Translations under genes and position numbers: made by a program | Assembly: GCF_000617925.1 (NCBI RefSeq) | Contig: NZ_BAMT01000009.1 | Coordinates: 1 to 64,000 of the forward strand | Reading direction: 5' to 3' | DNA length: 64,000 bases | From: Methylobacillus glycogenes JCM 2850 | GTDB lineage: Bacteria; Pseudomonadota; Gammaproteobacteria; Burkholderiales; Methylophilaceae | Part shown: piece after piece, positions 49,000 to 58,729 of the stretch | Numbering within the stretch: position 1 is the stretch's first letter | Layout: each line of letters begins with the position of its first letter | The notes under the pieces: generated by a model | The model's input: only the letters and a program-made list of their open reading frames with translations | Database searches by the model: none | What the model was told of the DNA's origin: nothing

Positions 49000-49658
49000 G
49001 TACTACTATTCCCGGGCTTAATGCCTTTGTGGATTTGAGCCACCACAATCTCAATGTCGATTTCAAGCAGGCCCAGGCGGCTGGCTTGGTTGGCATGATA
49101 CATAAGGCCACCCAACATACTGATTATATTGATCCCCAATATGGTGTGCGCGTGGCGCAGGCCAGGGCGCTGGGGCTATATATAGGTGCATATCATTTTG
49201 CCACTGCGGCACCAGTGCAACAGCAGCTGGATCACTTCCTCGCTGCAATCAAGCCATTTGGTAGCGCTCAGGTACTGCCTTGCCTCGATTGGGAGCTAAA
49301 CCCAGATAGCCAGCAGGGCAGTATGTCGCAGCAGCAGTTGGTCGAGTTGATCGATTTGTTCAAGCAGGCCACTGGTGTTTATCCAGTTATCTATGGCGGC
49401 TATTGGATGCTGGACATGCTTAAGGATGAGAAAAACTTGGGTAACTTAGGGCAATGTCCGCTATGGCAGGCATTCTATTCATCCAACTTTGGCTATCTCA
49501 GTGATATCTGGAGTGATTGGGCTCTGCTGCAGTATACCGACGGTACTCTGGGGCCTGAGCCGCATAGCATGGCTGGCATAGGCCCTGTAGATAGGGATAG
49601 TTTCAATGGCAGTCTGGCGGATGTGGCTAACTTCTGGAAGCAGCATGCACTGAGCTAA
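48996..49658 (+). CDS. GH25 family muramidase (lysozyme-like), no signal peptide
   Basis: 220 residues. The GH25 core shows AFVDLSHHNLNVDFKQAQ, MIHKATQHTDYIDP, GLYIGAYHFA and LPCLDWELNP, where the acidic pair D-x-E is the active site; YPVIYGGYWM and WALLQYTDGTLGPEP follow. The start is a TTG at 48996 overlapping the LD-carboxypeptidase stop, with GGAGGTAAG eight bases before it. The lack of any secretion signal is odd for a wall hydrolase and suggests either cytoplasmic recycling or export by another route. Confidence 0.9.
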   Translation: MSTTIPGLNAFVDLSHHNLNVDFKQAQAAGLVGMIHKATQHTDYIDPQYGVRVAQARALGLYIGAYHFATAAPVQQQLDHFLAAIKPFGSAQVLPCLDWELNPDSQQGSMSQQQLVELIDLFKQATGVYPVIYGGYWMLDMLKDEKNLGNLGQCPLWQAFYSSNFGYLSDIWSDWALLQYTDGTLGPEPHSMAGIGPVDRDSFNGSLADVANFWKQHALS

Positions 49659-49744
49659 GAGGCAGGCAACACTGACGGTCATGCTTGCTAGAAAACACAA
49701 GCTGGTGCAAACCAGCCCTTGTTTTATCTCACGGTTATTTAACC

Positions 49745-50803
49745 CTAGGTTTTGTCCATACTTCTGGAGCTGCCAAAAATATCCCACAAGGTAATGAATA
49801 AGGCCGCAATCAGCGGGCCTATCACAAAGCCATTGAGGCCAAATACCGCCATGCCGCCCAGTGTGGAAATCAACACCACGTAGTCAGGCAGCTTGGTGTC
49901 CTTGCCCACCAGAATAGGGCGCAAAATGTTATCCACCAGGCCAATCACAAATACGCCAAAGGCAATCAAGGTGAAACCTTGCCAGAGCGCACCTGTGGCC
50001 AGGAAATAAACCGCTACCGGGGCCCAGATCAGCCCAGCGCCCACGGCGGGTAGTAAGGACAAGAATGCCATGATCACAGCCCACAGCAAGGCAGCCTGAA
50101 TACCCAGAATCCAGAATATCAAACCGCCAAGCGCACCTTGTGTCAGAGCCACCAGAATATTGCCTTTGACTGTGGCACGGATCACGGTGGTGAACTTGTT
50201 GAACAAATGACGCTTGTGCTCGGCACTGAGCGGAATGGCCTGCTTGACGCGCATGGAGAGGCTGGCACCGTCACGCAGCAAGAAAAACATCAGATAAAGC
50301 ATGACGGCAAAACCAACCACAAACTCAAAGGTGTTTTGCCCTATGCTCAAGGCCTTGGTCGCCAGCAACTGGCTGGCCTGCATGGCAGTGGTAGATAGTC
50401 GCTCCTGGAAGGTGCCAACATCACTCAGGCCCAGCCTATCCAGCACGCTATGCAGCGGGGCGGGCAGAGCAGTGAAGATTTCCTGTGAATACTGCGCAGG
50501 ATTGATTTCGCCTGATTTGATCTTCTGGAACAGCGCCGCACCCTCATGCACCAGTGAGCTGGCGATCAAGGTGACAGGCACAATTACAATCAGCACGCAA
50601 AGCAGCAGCGTGCCAATGGCAGCAAGATTTTTTCGGTTGTTGGTCAGGCCCAACATGCGTCTATACAGCGGCGTGAATAATATAGAGAGAATAACCCCCC
50701 AGAATACCGCGCCATAAAAAGGCAGCAGTATCACCACCAGGGCGATAGACACTGCAATCAGCAGGAAGATAAAGGTTTTGGTGTGGAATTCGGCGTTGTT
50801 CAT
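49745..50803 (-). CDS. AI-2E/PerM family transporter
   Basis: 352 residues from the ATG at 50803. It has eight hydrophobic segments, with FIFLLIAVSIALVVILLPFY at the start and PLIAALFITLWDIFG at the end; LLPAVGAGLIWAPVAVYFL and GLVDNILRPILVGKD are typical of the UPF0118 family. Members export autoinducer-2, ions or peptides, or act as Na+/H+ antiporters; the substrate here is unknown. The frame can start upstream at a TTG (50839), which I consider less likely. Confidence 0.88.
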   Translation of the reverse strand: MNNAEFHTKTFIFLLIAVSIALVVILLPFYGAVFWGVILSILFTPLYRRMLGLTNNRKNLAAIGTLLLCVLIVIVPVTLIASSLVHEGAALFQKIKSGEINPAQYSQEIFTALPAPLHSVLDRLGLSDVGTFQERLSTTAMQASQLLATKALSIGQNTFEFVVGFAVMLYLMFFLLRDGASLSMRVKQAIPLSAEHKRHLFNKFTTVIRATVKGNILVALTQGALGGLIFWILGIQAALLWAVIMAFLSLLPAVGAGLIWAPVAVYFLATGALWQGFTLIAFGVFVIGLVDNILRPILVGKDTKLPDYVVLISTLGGMAVFGLNGFVIGPLIAALFITLWDIFGSSRSMDKT

Positions 50804-50890
50804 GGAAAGCAGTGTACTGGCAAACTCAAGGTGATCCAATAGAACTCTGGATCAAGCACTAAGCTTGGCCAGACTCGGGCTTTAAACAAC

Positions 50891-51193
50891 TTATTTCCAC
50901 AAAACATCGCTATTGTTGCTAATGGCCGATTGCAATAGTTCTACCAGGGGTAGGGCACGGGTTTTGAGGTCTATATGTGTGGCCTGCTCGGTTTCTGCAT
51001 CATCAGCTGTTGCAGCCGGGCTGGGCGCGCCTGTAATACCTTGTTGCAGGCGTTGCAGGGCTGCGGGTACATCGGCCGCCAGTATGGCACCGGGGATAGT
51101 GCCGCTATGACCCATCAGGTGCAACATCTGTTTGGCGATATCGCCAAACAACATGATGTCGCTATAGCGTGCGGTAGAGAAAGTCACAATCAT
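50891..51193 (-). CDS. DUF1840 domain protein
   Basis: 100 residues. The opening MIVTFSTARYSDIMLFGDIA, then MGHSGTIPGAI, matches DUF1840, a betaproteobacterial family of unknown function. The middle contains an Ala/Thr-rich linker, and the C-terminal helix ends with SDVLWK. It is cytoplasmic. Confidence 0.85.
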   Translation of the reverse strand: MIVTFSTARYSDIMLFGDIAKQMLHLMGHSGTIPGAILAADVPAALQRLQQGITGAPSPAATADDAETEQATHIDLKTRALPLVELLQSAISNNSDVLWK

Positions 51194-51297
51194 GGTCTTG
51201 TTCCCGATTTGAGAAAGTAAAAACAGTGCTGCTTGCCACCCAGCTTAAGCAGTTGCATATGCCGGGTGGAAAAACGTTTTGAGTACTCAATGCTACT

Positions 51298-51474
51298 CTA
51301 GTTGTTTTTGCTGCCTGGGCCAGCGAGATACCAGACAATCAGACCCAGCACGGGGAATATCAGCACGCCAAGAATCCAGAGGATTTTCTTTACCGTGTCA
51401 GCAGAGCTTTGGATAATCTTGATGATGGCGTAGATGTCGGCGATGAGGATCAGTAGACCTATGATGCTGGACAT
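51298..51474 (-). CDS. PLDc_N domain small membrane protein
   Basis: 58 residues, start ATG at 51474, stop TAG at 51298-51300. MSSIIGLLILIADIYAIIK is the first helix, and ILWILGVLIFPVLGLIVWYL the second, ending AGPGSKNN. The WILGVLIFPVLGLIVWY core fits the phospholipase-D N-terminal membrane module, found alone in many small proteins. AAAAAGGGAAAAC precedes the start. The function is unknown. Confidence 0.85.
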   Translation of the reverse strand: MSSIIGLLILIADIYAIIKIIQSSADTVKKILWILGVLIFPVLGLIVWYLAGPGSKNN

Positions 51475-51660
51475 GATGTTTTCCCTTTTTTGATTTGAGT
51501 GGAGACAGCGGTTTTGCTGATGTGTCTGAGGTGGAGAATACGCATTCCCCGCAAACGGTAATATCAGACTACACTGAAAGCCAAGTAGGAATTCGCCGAC
51601 TCAGCCTCATATCAAGCTACTTTAGACCTCAATGCCTGCCTTTAGCAATGTGAATCAAAT

Positions 51661-52689
51661 ATGCCAGATACTATTATGCAAGAGCCACCCGCACGCCTGC
51701 CCATCAGTCTGCTCACCGGATTTCTCGGCAGTGGCAAAACCACCTTGCTCAATCGCTGGCTATCCCACCCAGAAATGGCCGATACGCTGGTGATCATCAA
51801 TGAGTTTGGTGCCGTTGGGCTGGATCATTTACTGGTGGCGCATCAAGCCGATACCACTACGGTGGTGGAACTGAGCAATGGTTGCCTGTGCTGCCAGTTG
51901 CGTACCGACCTCAAACAAACACTTAAAGATGTTTCCTGGCGTTTTTCACGTCAGGGGAAACGCCAGTTTCGCCGTGTGGTGATAGAAACCAGCGGCCTGG
52001 CTGACCCCGTACCTATTTTGCATACGCTAATGCAGGATGCTTACCTCGCGGCGCTTTACCAGCTAGATACCATCGCCGTGGTGATGGATGCGCAATTGGG
52101 GCTAGGCACATTGCAAAAGCATGCGGAGGCGCGTAAGCAACTGGCACTGGCAGACCTTGTGCTGATCAGCAAAACTGACCTTGTGCCTGAAGCAGCAGTA
52201 GCGGACTTGCGAGAGGTGCTGAGTGAATACAACGCTGCTGCCAGTGTTTATGTGCTGGAAGATAGTGTGAACCCGGCGTGGCTGTTTGCCAGCGGCAAGG
52301 ATGCTGAGGGTTTCCCGCGCTGGCTGCAATCACTGGCAGCAGCGCAGGGGCTACTTCATGCCGATGACCAAACACATGGTCATCTCAATAATAAAACCAC
52401 GCTAAGCCTGGAGCTGCCCCAGCCATTGACCCGTGCAGAGTTTGAGCACTGGCAAGCTGCTTTGCGCGATTATGCCGAGGTAGGGCTGCTGCGCTTTAAA
52501 GGTATATTCCATGTGCAGGGAGAAGCAGCCCCGCTGGCGCTGCACCGGGTACAACATGTATTGCATGCACCACAGGTGCTGACGACATGGCAGGGGGAAG
52601 ACAGTATCAGCCGTCTAGTATTTATTATGCAAGATGATGTGCCTGCGAGCTTGAGTCACTTGTTGCAGGCACTGCCGCGTCAGGATTAG
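51661..52689 (+). CDS. CobW/COG0523 family GTPase, copy 1
   Basis: 342 residues. Walker A is [12 protein letters not shown] (about residue 20), NEFGAVGLDH follows, the metal site CLCC is in ELSNGCLCCQLR (about 75), and the GTP base motif is SKTD. The C-terminal CobW_C domain includes GLLRFKGIFHVQG. COG0523 proteins are metallochaperones that hand zinc or other metals to client enzymes. It is convergent with copy 2. Confidence 0.92.
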   Translation: MPDTIMQEPPARLPISLLTGFLGSGKTTLLNRWLSHPEMADTLVIINEFGAVGLDHLLVAHQADTTTVVELSNGCLCCQLRTDLKQTLKDVSWRFSRQGKRQFRRVVIETSGLADPVPILHTLMQDAYLAALYQLDTIAVVMDAQLGLGTLQKHAEARKQLALADLVLISKTDLVPEAAVADLREVLSEYNAAASVYVLEDSVNPAWLFASGKDAEGFPRWLQSLAAAQGLLHADDQTHGHLNNKTTLSLELPQPLTRAEFEHWQAALRDYAEVGLLRFKGIFHVQGEAAPLALHRVQHVLHAPQVLTTWQGEDSISRLVFIMQDDVPASLSHLLQALPRQD

Positions 52690-52745
52690 AGGCAGGAATT
52701 AAACATGGCAGGCTTGTACCTGCGATGTTTAATTTTAACTGTGCT

Positions 52746-53767
52746 TCAAATTTGCATCAGTGCATCACGAATCTTCAACTCATCCAGCCCTTTACCTATC
52801 AACACCAAGCGCGTAATCGGCTCTTCTTCATCCCAGCCTTCAAGCAAATTGGGCGGGTAAAGCGTGTGCTGCACGGCATGCACGGCGAGTGGGGCTGGCG
52901 CATCCTCAGCGTGGACTATGCCTTCAAGCGCAGCAGTTGCTCGCCAAAGGTGCTGCACAGCCATTGCAGCACAGGCTCCAATTGGCCCCAGGTCAGGGGC
53001 TTGGGCATGGTGACGGTGAAGCTGACAATATCATCTTCATGTACCGATTGCGGCAACATGCCGCGCGCCGCCTTGGTGCGGGTAGGCGCACGTAGCCAGC
53101 GCTGGGGCTGGGCTTGTTTGCCACTGGGGTCAAACAGCCCGGCATCAATAATCGCGGCCGGGTCTATATTGCCGTGGCTGATACGGTATTGCGTGGCGCC
53201 GGGGTTGAGGGCATGTAGCGCATGCGACAACACATCCAGCTGTTCATCGTTGGCAAGATCGCTCTTGGTCAGCAGCAGCACATCGGCAACGGCCGCTTGT
53301 TTGCGTGCCTCGCCTTGATCGCGTATCTGTTGCAAGCCGTACAGGCTATCTATGGTCACTACTACGGCATCAAGGCGGTAAGTAGAGGAAATTACTGGCT
53401 CATTGAGCAGGTTGGAGAGTATGGGGCCGGGGTCTGCCATGCCTGTGGTTTCAATCACTAGGCGCGTGAAACGTGGAATGGCCTCTAGTTGGCGCTTGAA
53501 GAATAGATCGCGCATGGTATCGGCCAACTCGTTGCTGAGCGTACAGCATAGGCAGCCAGACTCCAGTAACACCGTATTGTCGGCAATATGCTGGCTTTCT
53601 ACCGTGCGCGCCAGAATATGATCCAGCCCGGTGCTGCCCAATTCATTGATGATGACGGCGGTGTCTTTCATGCCGCTGTGGTTGAGCAATTGATTCAGCA
53701 GTGTGGTTTTGCCGCTGCCTAGAAAACCGGTGAGCAGCGTGACCGGAATGCGGGGGTCCAGCGTCAT
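52746..53767 (-). CDS. CobW/COG0523 family GTPase, copy 2 (frameshifted here)
   Basis: The N-terminal frame (52916-53767) carries [23 protein letters not shown], the CLCC site in ESGCLCCTLSNEL and the SKSD base motif. The C-terminal domain continues in the frame 52746-52964 (ALEGIVHAEDAPAPLAVHAV, then EPITRLVLIGKGLDELKI) after one base lost near 52925. The restored length is 340 residues. It is similar in plan to copy 1 but on the opposite strand, and convergent with it. Confidence 0.9.
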
Positions 53768-53792
53768 GATGAAGTCTATCCTTGATGAAATT

Positions 53793-53811
53793 GCCGCGCT
53801 GATAGCGCGGC
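53793..53811. other. GC-rich hairpin between CobW copies 2 and 3
   Basis: A perfect 8-bp stem GCCGCGCT/AGCGCGGC with a three-base loop lies between the stop of copy 3 and the start of copy 2. It lacks a clear T-run on either side, so terminator function is only possible. Confidence 0.4.
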
Positions 53812-53940
53812 TTGGAGAATTTTAACTTAAGAGCTTGTCATTGCACCATGACAGCATGCGGCTAGCTTATTGAGCATGAAATTTTAGTGAGCATGAAATT
53901 TTATTAAGATATCTTGCCCGGCTAACGCGCTGCATAGTCT

Positions 53941-55148
53941 TTATACGCTATAGGCAGGGAATGGGTCTGCCAATTGTGCCCAGCCAGTCATGCCCAAAGC
54001 CAGCTCCTCATCGCTCAACAGGCAGTGGTCAAATGCTTGGCTTAAAGCCTCTTGATCCATGTCTATGCCTATCATCACGATCTCCTGCCGCCTGTCACCA
54101 TAGTGTCGATCAAATTTGGCTTTGATCAGGCAAGGGATTCCGCATCCGTGGGCCATAAGGTGGTTGGGGTAGCAATCCACCAGAAACCTGCAGGCTCGTG
54201 CTGCCTGACAACCCCGGCGAGTGACCACAGCAGGCAATGATCCGGGCGGGTGGCCAGCCAGAAATAGCCCTTGGAGCGTATCACGCCTGGCCATGCACTA
54301 TTGATCCACTGCCAAAGCCGCGTGGGATGAAAAGGACGGCGCGCGCGATAGACAAAGCTGCTTATGCCGTATTCCTCGGTTTCTGGCACATGCTCACCGC
54401 GTAATTCCTGCAACCAACGCGGCGAGGCCTGCGCCTGTTCAAAGTTAAACAATCCAGTATTCAAAACCTGGTCTAGCGACACTTTGCCAAACTGGCTGTG
54501 TGCAATGCGTGCGCGTGGGTTGAGGCCATGCAATATTGCCTGCAAGCGCTCCAGTTCATCAGCCGTCACCAGGTCGGTCTTGTTGAGCACAATGACATCA
54601 CAAAACTCCACCTGCTCAATCAGCAAGTTCACCACCGTACGTTGGTCATCCTCGCCCATAGATTCACCTCTGGCAGCAAGCGTGTCGTACGAGCAATAAT
54701 CCCGTAGGAAATTGCAGGCATCCACCACCGTCACCATGGTATCCAGACGCGCGATGTCCGAGAGTGAAGCATGGTGCTCATCGCGGAAAGTAAAGGTTTC
54801 TGCCACAGGCAAAGGCTCAGAAATGCCTGTAGATTCAATTAGCAGGTAGTCAAAGCGTTCTTCCAGCGCCAGTTGCCGAATCTCAACCAGTAAATCCTCA
54901 CGCAAGGTGCAGCAGATGCAACCATTGCTCATTTCTACCAGCTTTTCATCGGCACGCGAAAGTGTCGCTCCACCATCACGTAGCAATTGCGCATCGATAT
55001 TGATCTCGGACATATCGTTCACAATCACGGCAACACGTTTGCCCTCGCGGTTATTGAGAATGTGGTTGAGCAGTGTGGTTTTGCCTGAGCCAAGAAAGCC
55101 GGACAACACGGTGACGGGCAATCGGGACGAGGGAGAAGTAGTATTCAT
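53941..55148 (-). CDS. CobW/COG0523 GTPase, ZigA/ZagA-like zinc chaperone (frameshifted here)
   Basis: The first frame starts [19 protein letters not shown] and has [17 protein letters not shown], the CICC site in [14 protein letters not shown] and the base motif NKTD. The second frame (to 53941) completes the C-terminus with [20 protein letters not shown] and [17 protein letters not shown]. One base is missing near 54140. The corrected length is about 402 residues, the size of zinc-starvation induced ZigA-type members. A palindromic Zur-like box stands about 80 bp upstream and a Fur-type regulator is the next gene upstream. Confidence 0.9.
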
Positions 55149-55226
55149 GGCAGTATCCAGATAACAAGTGCAAACATTGCAGATGATAGGTCTAAGGTGT
55201 AAAAGTCTTATTCAATGCGGCATTTT

Positions 55227-55243
55227 ATGCAACTAAGTTGCAT
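55227..55243. promoter_or_regulatory. Candidate Zur box upstream of the ZigA-like gene
   Basis: ATGCAACTAAGTTGCAT is a perfect 17-bp palindrome, 79 bp upstream of the gene at 53941-55148. A related dyad GTTGCA-GAT-TGCAAC is at 55381-55395, and ATTGCAAT occurs twice at 55264-55284. The shared TTGCA/TGCAA half-sites, next to a Zur-like gene, suggest zinc-responsive control. Confidence 0.65.
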
Positions 55244-55418
55244 TTTAGGGCCATGTGAAATCGATTGCAATCATCAATTGCAATGGCATGGTGGTGGGCC
55301 ATGCAAGCAGTTTTATGTGTGGATTAGGGAAGGTGGACAGTCAGGCTGGTTTATAATGCCTGGGGATTTCTTTGCAGGAAGTTGCAGATTGCAACGCCTG
55401 GCTCAAGGCAGGGATGCC

Positions 55419-55871
55419 TTAAGCCGCGCTGATAGCAATGCCAGTCAATTTCTTGTTACGTCCAGTATTGCACTGGTCGCACTGGCCTTTGATATTGAGC
55501 TCTACCGACTCTACGGTGAAATGCGAAGGCACACTGTTGGGAATCCGCGGTTTGACCTCGTCCAGACAGAACATCTTGCCGCAGGACGTACACTGGAAAT
55601 GAGCGTGGTGGTGCTTGGCATTGCGTTGCGTGAGCTGGAAGCGCCGCGCACGGTCTTCACCCATGATGGGGTGCACCAGATTGCACTCCACCAGCCAGTC
55701 CAGCACCCGGTAAAGCGTGACCCGGTCAAACGGTGCTTCCTGGGTCAGGGTGTGCAGCAGTTCATTGTGGGTGAGGGGGTTTTCCGTATCCAGCAGCACA
55801 TTCAGTACCGCAACACGCGACGAGGTCGGGCGCTGCCCAATCTCATGTATCATTCGTTCGGCGTTATGCAT
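55419..55871 (-). CDS. zur: Fur-family regulator, probably Zur
   Basis: 150 residues from the ATG at 55871 (an upstream start at 55895 is possible). The winged helix APFDRVTLYRVLDWLVECNL is followed by HHHAHFQCTSCGKMFCLDE and GQCDQCNTG, giving the CxxC-CxxC structural zinc site and His ligands. The choice of Zur over Fur rests on the neighbouring CobW genes and is an inference. It lies 270 bp upstream of the ZigA-like gene, same strand. Confidence 0.85.
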   Translation of the reverse strand: MHNAERMIHEIGQRPTSSRVAVLNVLLDTENPLTHNELLHTLTQEAPFDRVTLYRVLDWLVECNLVHPIMGEDRARRFQLTQRNAKHHHAHFQCTSCGKMFCLDEVKPRIPNSVPSHFTVESVELNIKGQCDQCNTGRNKKLTGIAISAA

Positions 55872-55933
55872 AGGCGCTAAATTACAGACAATCAACCCGT
55901 GTCGTCAACTGGACGCGGACAAAAAGCAGAGTT

Positions 55934-57793
55934 ATGAACGTATTATTTGAAGAAGAAGGTAACTTCAAGGTTGCCTCCATCATGGCCGAGAATCCCGGCT
56001 CACTCCAGGTTGAGTCTATCTCCGGCAAGCGCTCCAAAATCAAATCAGCCAATGTGCTGATGCGTTTTGACCAAGCCTTGGCGGGTTTTCTGGAAAGCGC
56101 CAATGCCGAGGCTGAAGGCCTGGATATTCCTTTCTTGTGGGAATGCAGCGGTGAGGATGAGTTTGGCTTTGAAGAGCTGGCCGTTGAATACTACGGCCCC
56201 AAGCCCACGCCTCTGCAATCTGCCGCCATCGCTGTGCGTTTGCACAGTGCGCCCATGTATTTTTATCGCAAGGGCAAGTAGATACAAAGCCGCTCCGGAA
56301 GAAACATTGCAAGCAGCTCTGGCAGGGCTAGAGAAAAAGCGCCTGCAAGCCGAGAAAGTGGCGCAGTTTGTAGAATCGCTAAAGAGCGGCAAGCTACCTG
56401 AAGAGTTCAAGCCCAGAATGGATGCCTTGCTCTATGATCCTGATAAGAACACTCTGGAGTGGAAGGCGCTGGAGCAAGCCGCGATTGAAACCAACCAGCA
56501 TCAGGTAAGAGTGCTGGAGCAGTGCGGGGCTATTGCTTCCATTCATGACTATCACCTGGGCGCTTTCCTGCGCGAATACTTTGCTGAAGGCTGTGGTTTC
56601 CCCGAGATTGAGCCGCCAGTTGAGCCGCAAGATCTGCCACGTGCGGAAGTGGAGGCTTTCAGCATAGATGACAGCACCACGACCGAAATTGATGATGCTT
56701 TCTCTCTGCAAGCGCTGGCCGATGGCGTGACCCGTGTGGGTATTCATATTGCCGCACCTGCGCTGGGCATTCTGCCCGATAGCCCATTGGACGCGGTGGC
56801 GTTGCACCGTTTGTCCACGGTTTATATGCCAGGCAACAAGATCACCATGCTGCCGGAAGTGGCGATACAGCCTTTCAGCCTGAATGAAGGCGAGTGGCGA
56901 CCTGCATTGTCCCTCTATCTCGACGTGGCACCAGACCTGAGTATCTTGCAGCGTCAGACCAAGGTGGAGCAAATCAAGGTGGTGGCTAATCTGCGCCATG
57001 ACACGCTAGAGCCTTACTTCAACGAAAACACCTTGGAGCAGGATAGCGGCCATCCTTATTGGCAAAAGCTGGTGTTCCTGTTCCAACTGGCTGAGTCGCT
57101 GGAAAAAGGCAGGGGCAAATATGATCCTACACGTCCAGTCCAGCTGGATTACAACTTCTACGTTAAAGACGGCAAGGTCAGCATCATCAGCCGCCGCGTG
57201 GCTCACCCATGGATAAACTGGTGGCTGAGCTGATGATAGAAGCCAACAGTCATTGGGGTGGTTTGCTGGCTGAACACAATGTGCCTGGCATTTACCGCGC
57301 GCAGAATGGCGGCAAGGTGTATATGACCGTCAAGGCCGAGCCGCATCAAGGCCTGGGTGTGAATCAATATAGCTGGAGCACCTCGCCATTACGCCGTGCG
57401 GTCGATCTGGTCAATCAGCGTCAGATCATTGCGGTCGTCAATCAAGAAGAGCCTAGCTACAAACAGAACAGCGACGAGCTGGCGGTGGTGATGCGCAACT
57501 TTGACCAGACCTACAATGCCTACAATGAATTCCAGGGCCGTATGGAGCGCTACTGGTGTCTGCAATATCTGCTGCAGGAAGATATCAAAGAGGTGGCAGC
57601 TACGGTCTGGCGCGAGAACTTGGTACGCGTAGACAATATGCCGCTGATGGTCAAGGTGCATGGCATGCCCGAGCTGCCTTCTGGCAGCCGCGTTGTGATT
57701 GAGATCCAGAAAGTGGACACCTTGCTGGTTGAACTGGATAGCCGCTTCAAGGCGGTTGAGCAGGCAGCAACTGTAGAAAGCGAGGCCGCCTGA
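55934..57793 (+). CDS. RNase II family exoribonuclease (two frameshifts here)
   Basis: Three frames join into about 620 residues. The first is MNVLFEEEGNFKVASIMAEN, followed, after a loss of two bases (or one extra) near 56278, by RYKAAPEETLQAALAGLE. The RNB catalytic site is in SIDDSTTTEIDDAFSLQA, with VGIHIAAPALGI and NKITMLPEVAIQPFSL. A further lost base near 57205 precedes MDKLVAELMIEANSHWG and YSWSTSPLRRAVDLVNQ. It digests RNA 3'-5'. The N-terminus differs from RNase R (no long CSD tandem), so it is closer to the RNase II-like type of betaproteobacteria. Confidence 0.9.
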
Positions 57794-58596
57794 TGTTCAG
57801 AGTAGGGCGCAAGATTGCGCGCAGCATACACAAAGCCATCACCAGTGAAGACAGTGTGGATGTCAGTGAGCTGGATGGCGTGCGTTCCCTGCACTTGGGC
57901 TCAGACACCATACAAAGCTCCATGCGGGTTAAAGACCCTTATGCGCTGGAGCTGCGCTACTCACGTGGCATGATGGTGTTTCTGTTGTTTCAGAAGCAAC
58001 CTAAAGACCTGGTAGTGCTGGGCCTGGGGGGCGGGTCTATCCCCAAATATATTTATCATCACTTGCCCGCCATGAAGACGCGTGTGGTGGAGATCAACCC
58101 CAGGATTATTGAAGTGGCGCGCAGTCACTTTCTCACACCTGAAAACGATGAACGCTTTGAGATCATAGAAGGCGATGCGGTGGCTTTCTTGCGGGATAAT
58201 CCCGCCACCACCTCCATGCTGATGATGGATGCCTTTGGCAGCAGCGGCTTGCCCGCGGAACTCTGCTCGCAAGACTATTTCGATTCCTGCGCCGAGGCCA
58301 TTACCCTGGATGGCATGTGCGCCATCAATCTATGGGGTAGCGACAAGAACTATGATGTTTACTTGCAGCGCATAGAAACCAGCTTCCATGGTCGCATTTT
58401 GGTCATGCCTACAGGCAGGCCGGGCAATGTTGTGGTGTTTGGTTTCAAGCGCGCGCCTACAGACCTGCGCTGGAGTACTTTGCGCGTAAGGGCCAAGGCA
58501 CTGGAAGCCGAGCATAAGGTTGAGTTTCTGGAGTTTGTCGAGCGCTTGCGTGAACACAACCCCAGCACCAGCAACCGCTTGTTGCTGGAATCCTGA
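57793..58596 (+). CDS. SpeE-like spermidine synthase family protein
   Basis: 267 residues. The Rossmann site is VVLGLGGGSIPKYIYHHLP with VVEINPRIIEVARSHF. MMDAFGSSGLPAELCSQDYF follows in the acceptor region. It lacks the full DxD-type aminopropyl pattern of true spermidine synthases as far as I can see, so it may be a related methyltransferase-fold protein. The ATG at 57793 overlaps the RNase stop (TGATG), so they are coupled. Confidence 0.85.
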   Translation: MFRVGRKIARSIHKAITSEDSVDVSELDGVRSLHLGSDTIQSSMRVKDPYALELRYSRGMMVFLLFQKQPKDLVVLGLGGGSIPKYIYHHLPAMKTRVVEINPRIIEVARSHFLTPENDERFEIIEGDAVAFLRDNPATTSMLMMDAFGSSGLPAELCSQDYFDSCAEAITLDGMCAINLWGSDKNYDVYLQRIETSFHGRILVMPTGRPGNVVVFGFKRAPTDLRWSTLRVRAKALEAEHKVEFLEFVERLREHNPSTSNRLLLES

Positions 58597-58729
58597 AGCC
58601 GGACCTACACAGCAGAATCTGCAAGCATAAATATCAGCATGCTCAGCTCAAAGCTGAATTGCCAAAGCTCACACTCAATGGCCTTGCGGTTACTATAAGC
58701 AAGCCAACATAACGCCAGACGGAAACCAT

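Noticed and set aside
55215-55880. 221-residue plus-strand frame over the zur region
   Set aside because: The minus strand encodes a clear Fur-family protein; the part over 55215-55418 covers the promoter region with the palindromes.
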